64,000 nucleotides of DNA from Saussurea involucrata (taxonomy: Eukaryota; Streptophyta; Magnoliopsida; Asterales; Asteraceae), in NCBI GenBank assembly GCA_033807775.1, contig CM066317.1, positions 36,583,870 through 36,647,869 on the forward strand, in the 5' to 3' direction. The position numbers were made by a program, and so were the translations under genes. Below the pieces are notes generated by a model. It did not search any database and was not told where the DNA came from. It was given only the letters and a program-made list of their open reading frames with translations. Below, one piece after another: positions 62,851-64,000 of the stretch (the stretch's first letter is position 1; every line of letters starts with the position of its first letter).

Positions 62851-64000
62851 ATGGCATCTTCTGACATGCCCAAGAACACCATCGCTGAAAACACTGCTGT
62901 TGATGATACTGCTGAGGAAGTGGACATCCTCAAGGCTCCTCAGGTCAAGTTCTCTCTTGACAAGCTGGATTAGACTAAGGTAAACAACCTTTATGCTCTT
63001 CTCAAGTTTCCTCCTCGAAAGCAAGTCACACATCTAGATGATTCTGTGAAATTCCTCAAGAATTGCTGCATCTCCACAGCCCTGACCATAACCCCTCCCG
63101 CACATCAGCTTTTGCTATCACAATTCTGGTACTCTGCCAGACACTCTCAGTTACCATCAGCCAAAGACCCCTCCAAAACAATTGACTGCATCCTTTGCGA
63201 TATCGAATATGGCACCATAAAGATCACCCCTGCCATCATTCGCAAAGCCCTCAGTCTTCCCATAGCAACCAAAGAAAAACCCTTCGTTCCCCTCCCTGAC
63301 CCCAAGAAAAACTCAGACAGGGAAGCCATCATTGCATTCTTTGATGCAATGGGCTATGTATGGGAAACTGGAAGGGATATGAAGCCCGAGAAGAAGCTGA
63401 CCATTATAAAGAAATCGAAAATGCCCAGCGAGATGAATTTCATCTTCGCTCATCTAATCAGCTGCATGACTGCCAAGAGCGGCTCCTCTGACCAAGCCGC
63501 TAAACCTCAGCAAGCAATGGGATATGCATTGCTGAAAGGTCTACATATAGACTGGGCATCGATCATCTATGATGACCTGGTACTAAGAGTGGACTCCATC
63601 GCTGACAGACCTCCATGGGTTCCGTATCCTCGATTCATCAGCGCCATTTTCCAAAAAGGCCTGAAGTACAGCTACCCAACTGATGGTGACCTGAAACTCT
63701 CTCAGGTCGGTCCTAAGATTCTCGACTTCAAACCGGTAGAAAATGAGGTACGTATCTCAACTCTGTTAACTCTTCTAAACCCTACTTCTTCTACTTCTGC
63801 AGCTCCTTCAGCGGACAAACCCACCGCTGATACCCCAGCTGCAACCTCCATTCCTTCTCTGAAAAGGAAACCCTCTGACACCCAACTTGGTTCCAAAAGA
63901 ACTAAGAAACCCAAGGAGCAACCCAAGCAATCTCCTGCTAAAGTCTCCTCAGCTCCTCCTATTGAGCTGAAGGAAAGTTCAATGGTACGCTCTGCCACAC
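62851..64000 (+). pseudogene. Envelope-like ORF of SIRE A3 (partial, runs off the window)
   Basis: ATG 62851 (MASSDMPKNTIAEN). TAG at 62971-62973 (codon 41) interrupts; beyond it the frame is open to 64000. Modules: HLDDSVKFLKNC, LLLSQFWYSARHS, ITPAIIRKALSLP, MGYVWETGRD, MPSEMNFIFAHLISCMTAK, ALLKGLHIDWASIIYDD, VPYPRFISAIF, and an NLS-like cluster LKRKPSDTQLGSKRTKKPK (about 63859-63915). No membrane segment is seen. Apart from one stop it is the best-preserved N-terminal half of this ORF in the window. Function unknown. Confidence 0.78.

Larger units (their letters stand above)
55126..64000 (+). mobile_element. SIRE-type Copia element A3 (3' end outside the window)
   Basis: 5' LTR 55126-56101, PBS, gag, pol, internal promoter and the envelope-like gene run to the window edge. 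The base string before the LTR is ATAAC, the expected left target duplication. A3 is the same family as A1 and A2, inserted into B pol. It carries premature stops and frameshifts in gag, pol and the envelope-like ORF. It is the best guide to undeleted parts of A2, such as the 42 codons that A2 gag lacks. Confidence 0.93.

Noticed and set aside
1..64000. Host protein-coding genes
   Set aside because: Every long ORF on either strand is explained by gag, pol or env-like genes of LTR elements or by their shadows. I found nothing left that supports a host gene.

Overview
The window is nuclear DNA of a flowering plant, probably a eudicot. It consists almost entirely of nested LTR retrotransposons, and I find no host protein-coding gene, rRNA or tRNA gene. 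The evidence is paired long terminal repeats with TG...CA ends, 5-bp target-site duplications (TSDs), tRNA primer sites, polypurine tracts (PPTs) and gag, protease, RT, RNase H and integrase homology. The species cannot be told from the sequence.
Layout. (1) 1-1161: 5' end of a Copia element (D, minus strand). (2) 1401-26867: 3' part of a SIRE-type (Sirevirus-like) Copia element, A1 (plus), reduced here to its 'envelope-like' gene. (3) 2153-23981: a second SIRE element, A2 (minus, TSD AGAAC), inserted into the A1 envelope-like gene. (4) 4651-13714: a Tekay/Del-type Gypsy chromovirus, Tekay-1 (plus, TSD GAAAG), inside an intron of the A2 envelope-like gene. (5) 26868-55125: a third Copia element with an envelope-like gene, B (minus), with a short LTR and a different family of ORF. 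(6) 31546-51956: Tekay-2 (plus, TSD CGATT), in the leader intron of the B envelope-like gene. (7) 36796-48991: an apparently intact Athila-type Gypsy element (minus, TSD GATGG) inside Tekay-2 integrase. (8) 55126-64000: SIRE element A3 (plus), inserted into B pol and running off the window. LTR divergence counted by eye (A2 about 3.5%, Tekay-1 about 1.2%, Athila about 0.4%) agrees with the nesting order.
Main biological point. Four envelope-like genes (A1, A2, A3, B) look like self-contained plant transcription units. Where the leader is present (A2, A3, B), a TATA box lies in the pol-env gap, followed by a leader exon of about 125-130 nt and a leader intron whose acceptor abuts the ATG. A1 and A2 also share a coding intron of about 157 bp. 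The proteins have a core domain that by eye resembles the Athila ORF2 product, conserved basic NLS-like clusters, and no obvious membrane segment. In parallel, the families carry their own short, often dyad-symmetric DNA motifs at far above chance density: TCAGCG in SIRE-A, CCCACTGTG in Athila, GAAGATGTCTTC in D, and a hairpin minisatellite in Tekay. I suggest, as inference only, that the envelope-like proteins may be nuclear regulators that recognise their own family's motif.
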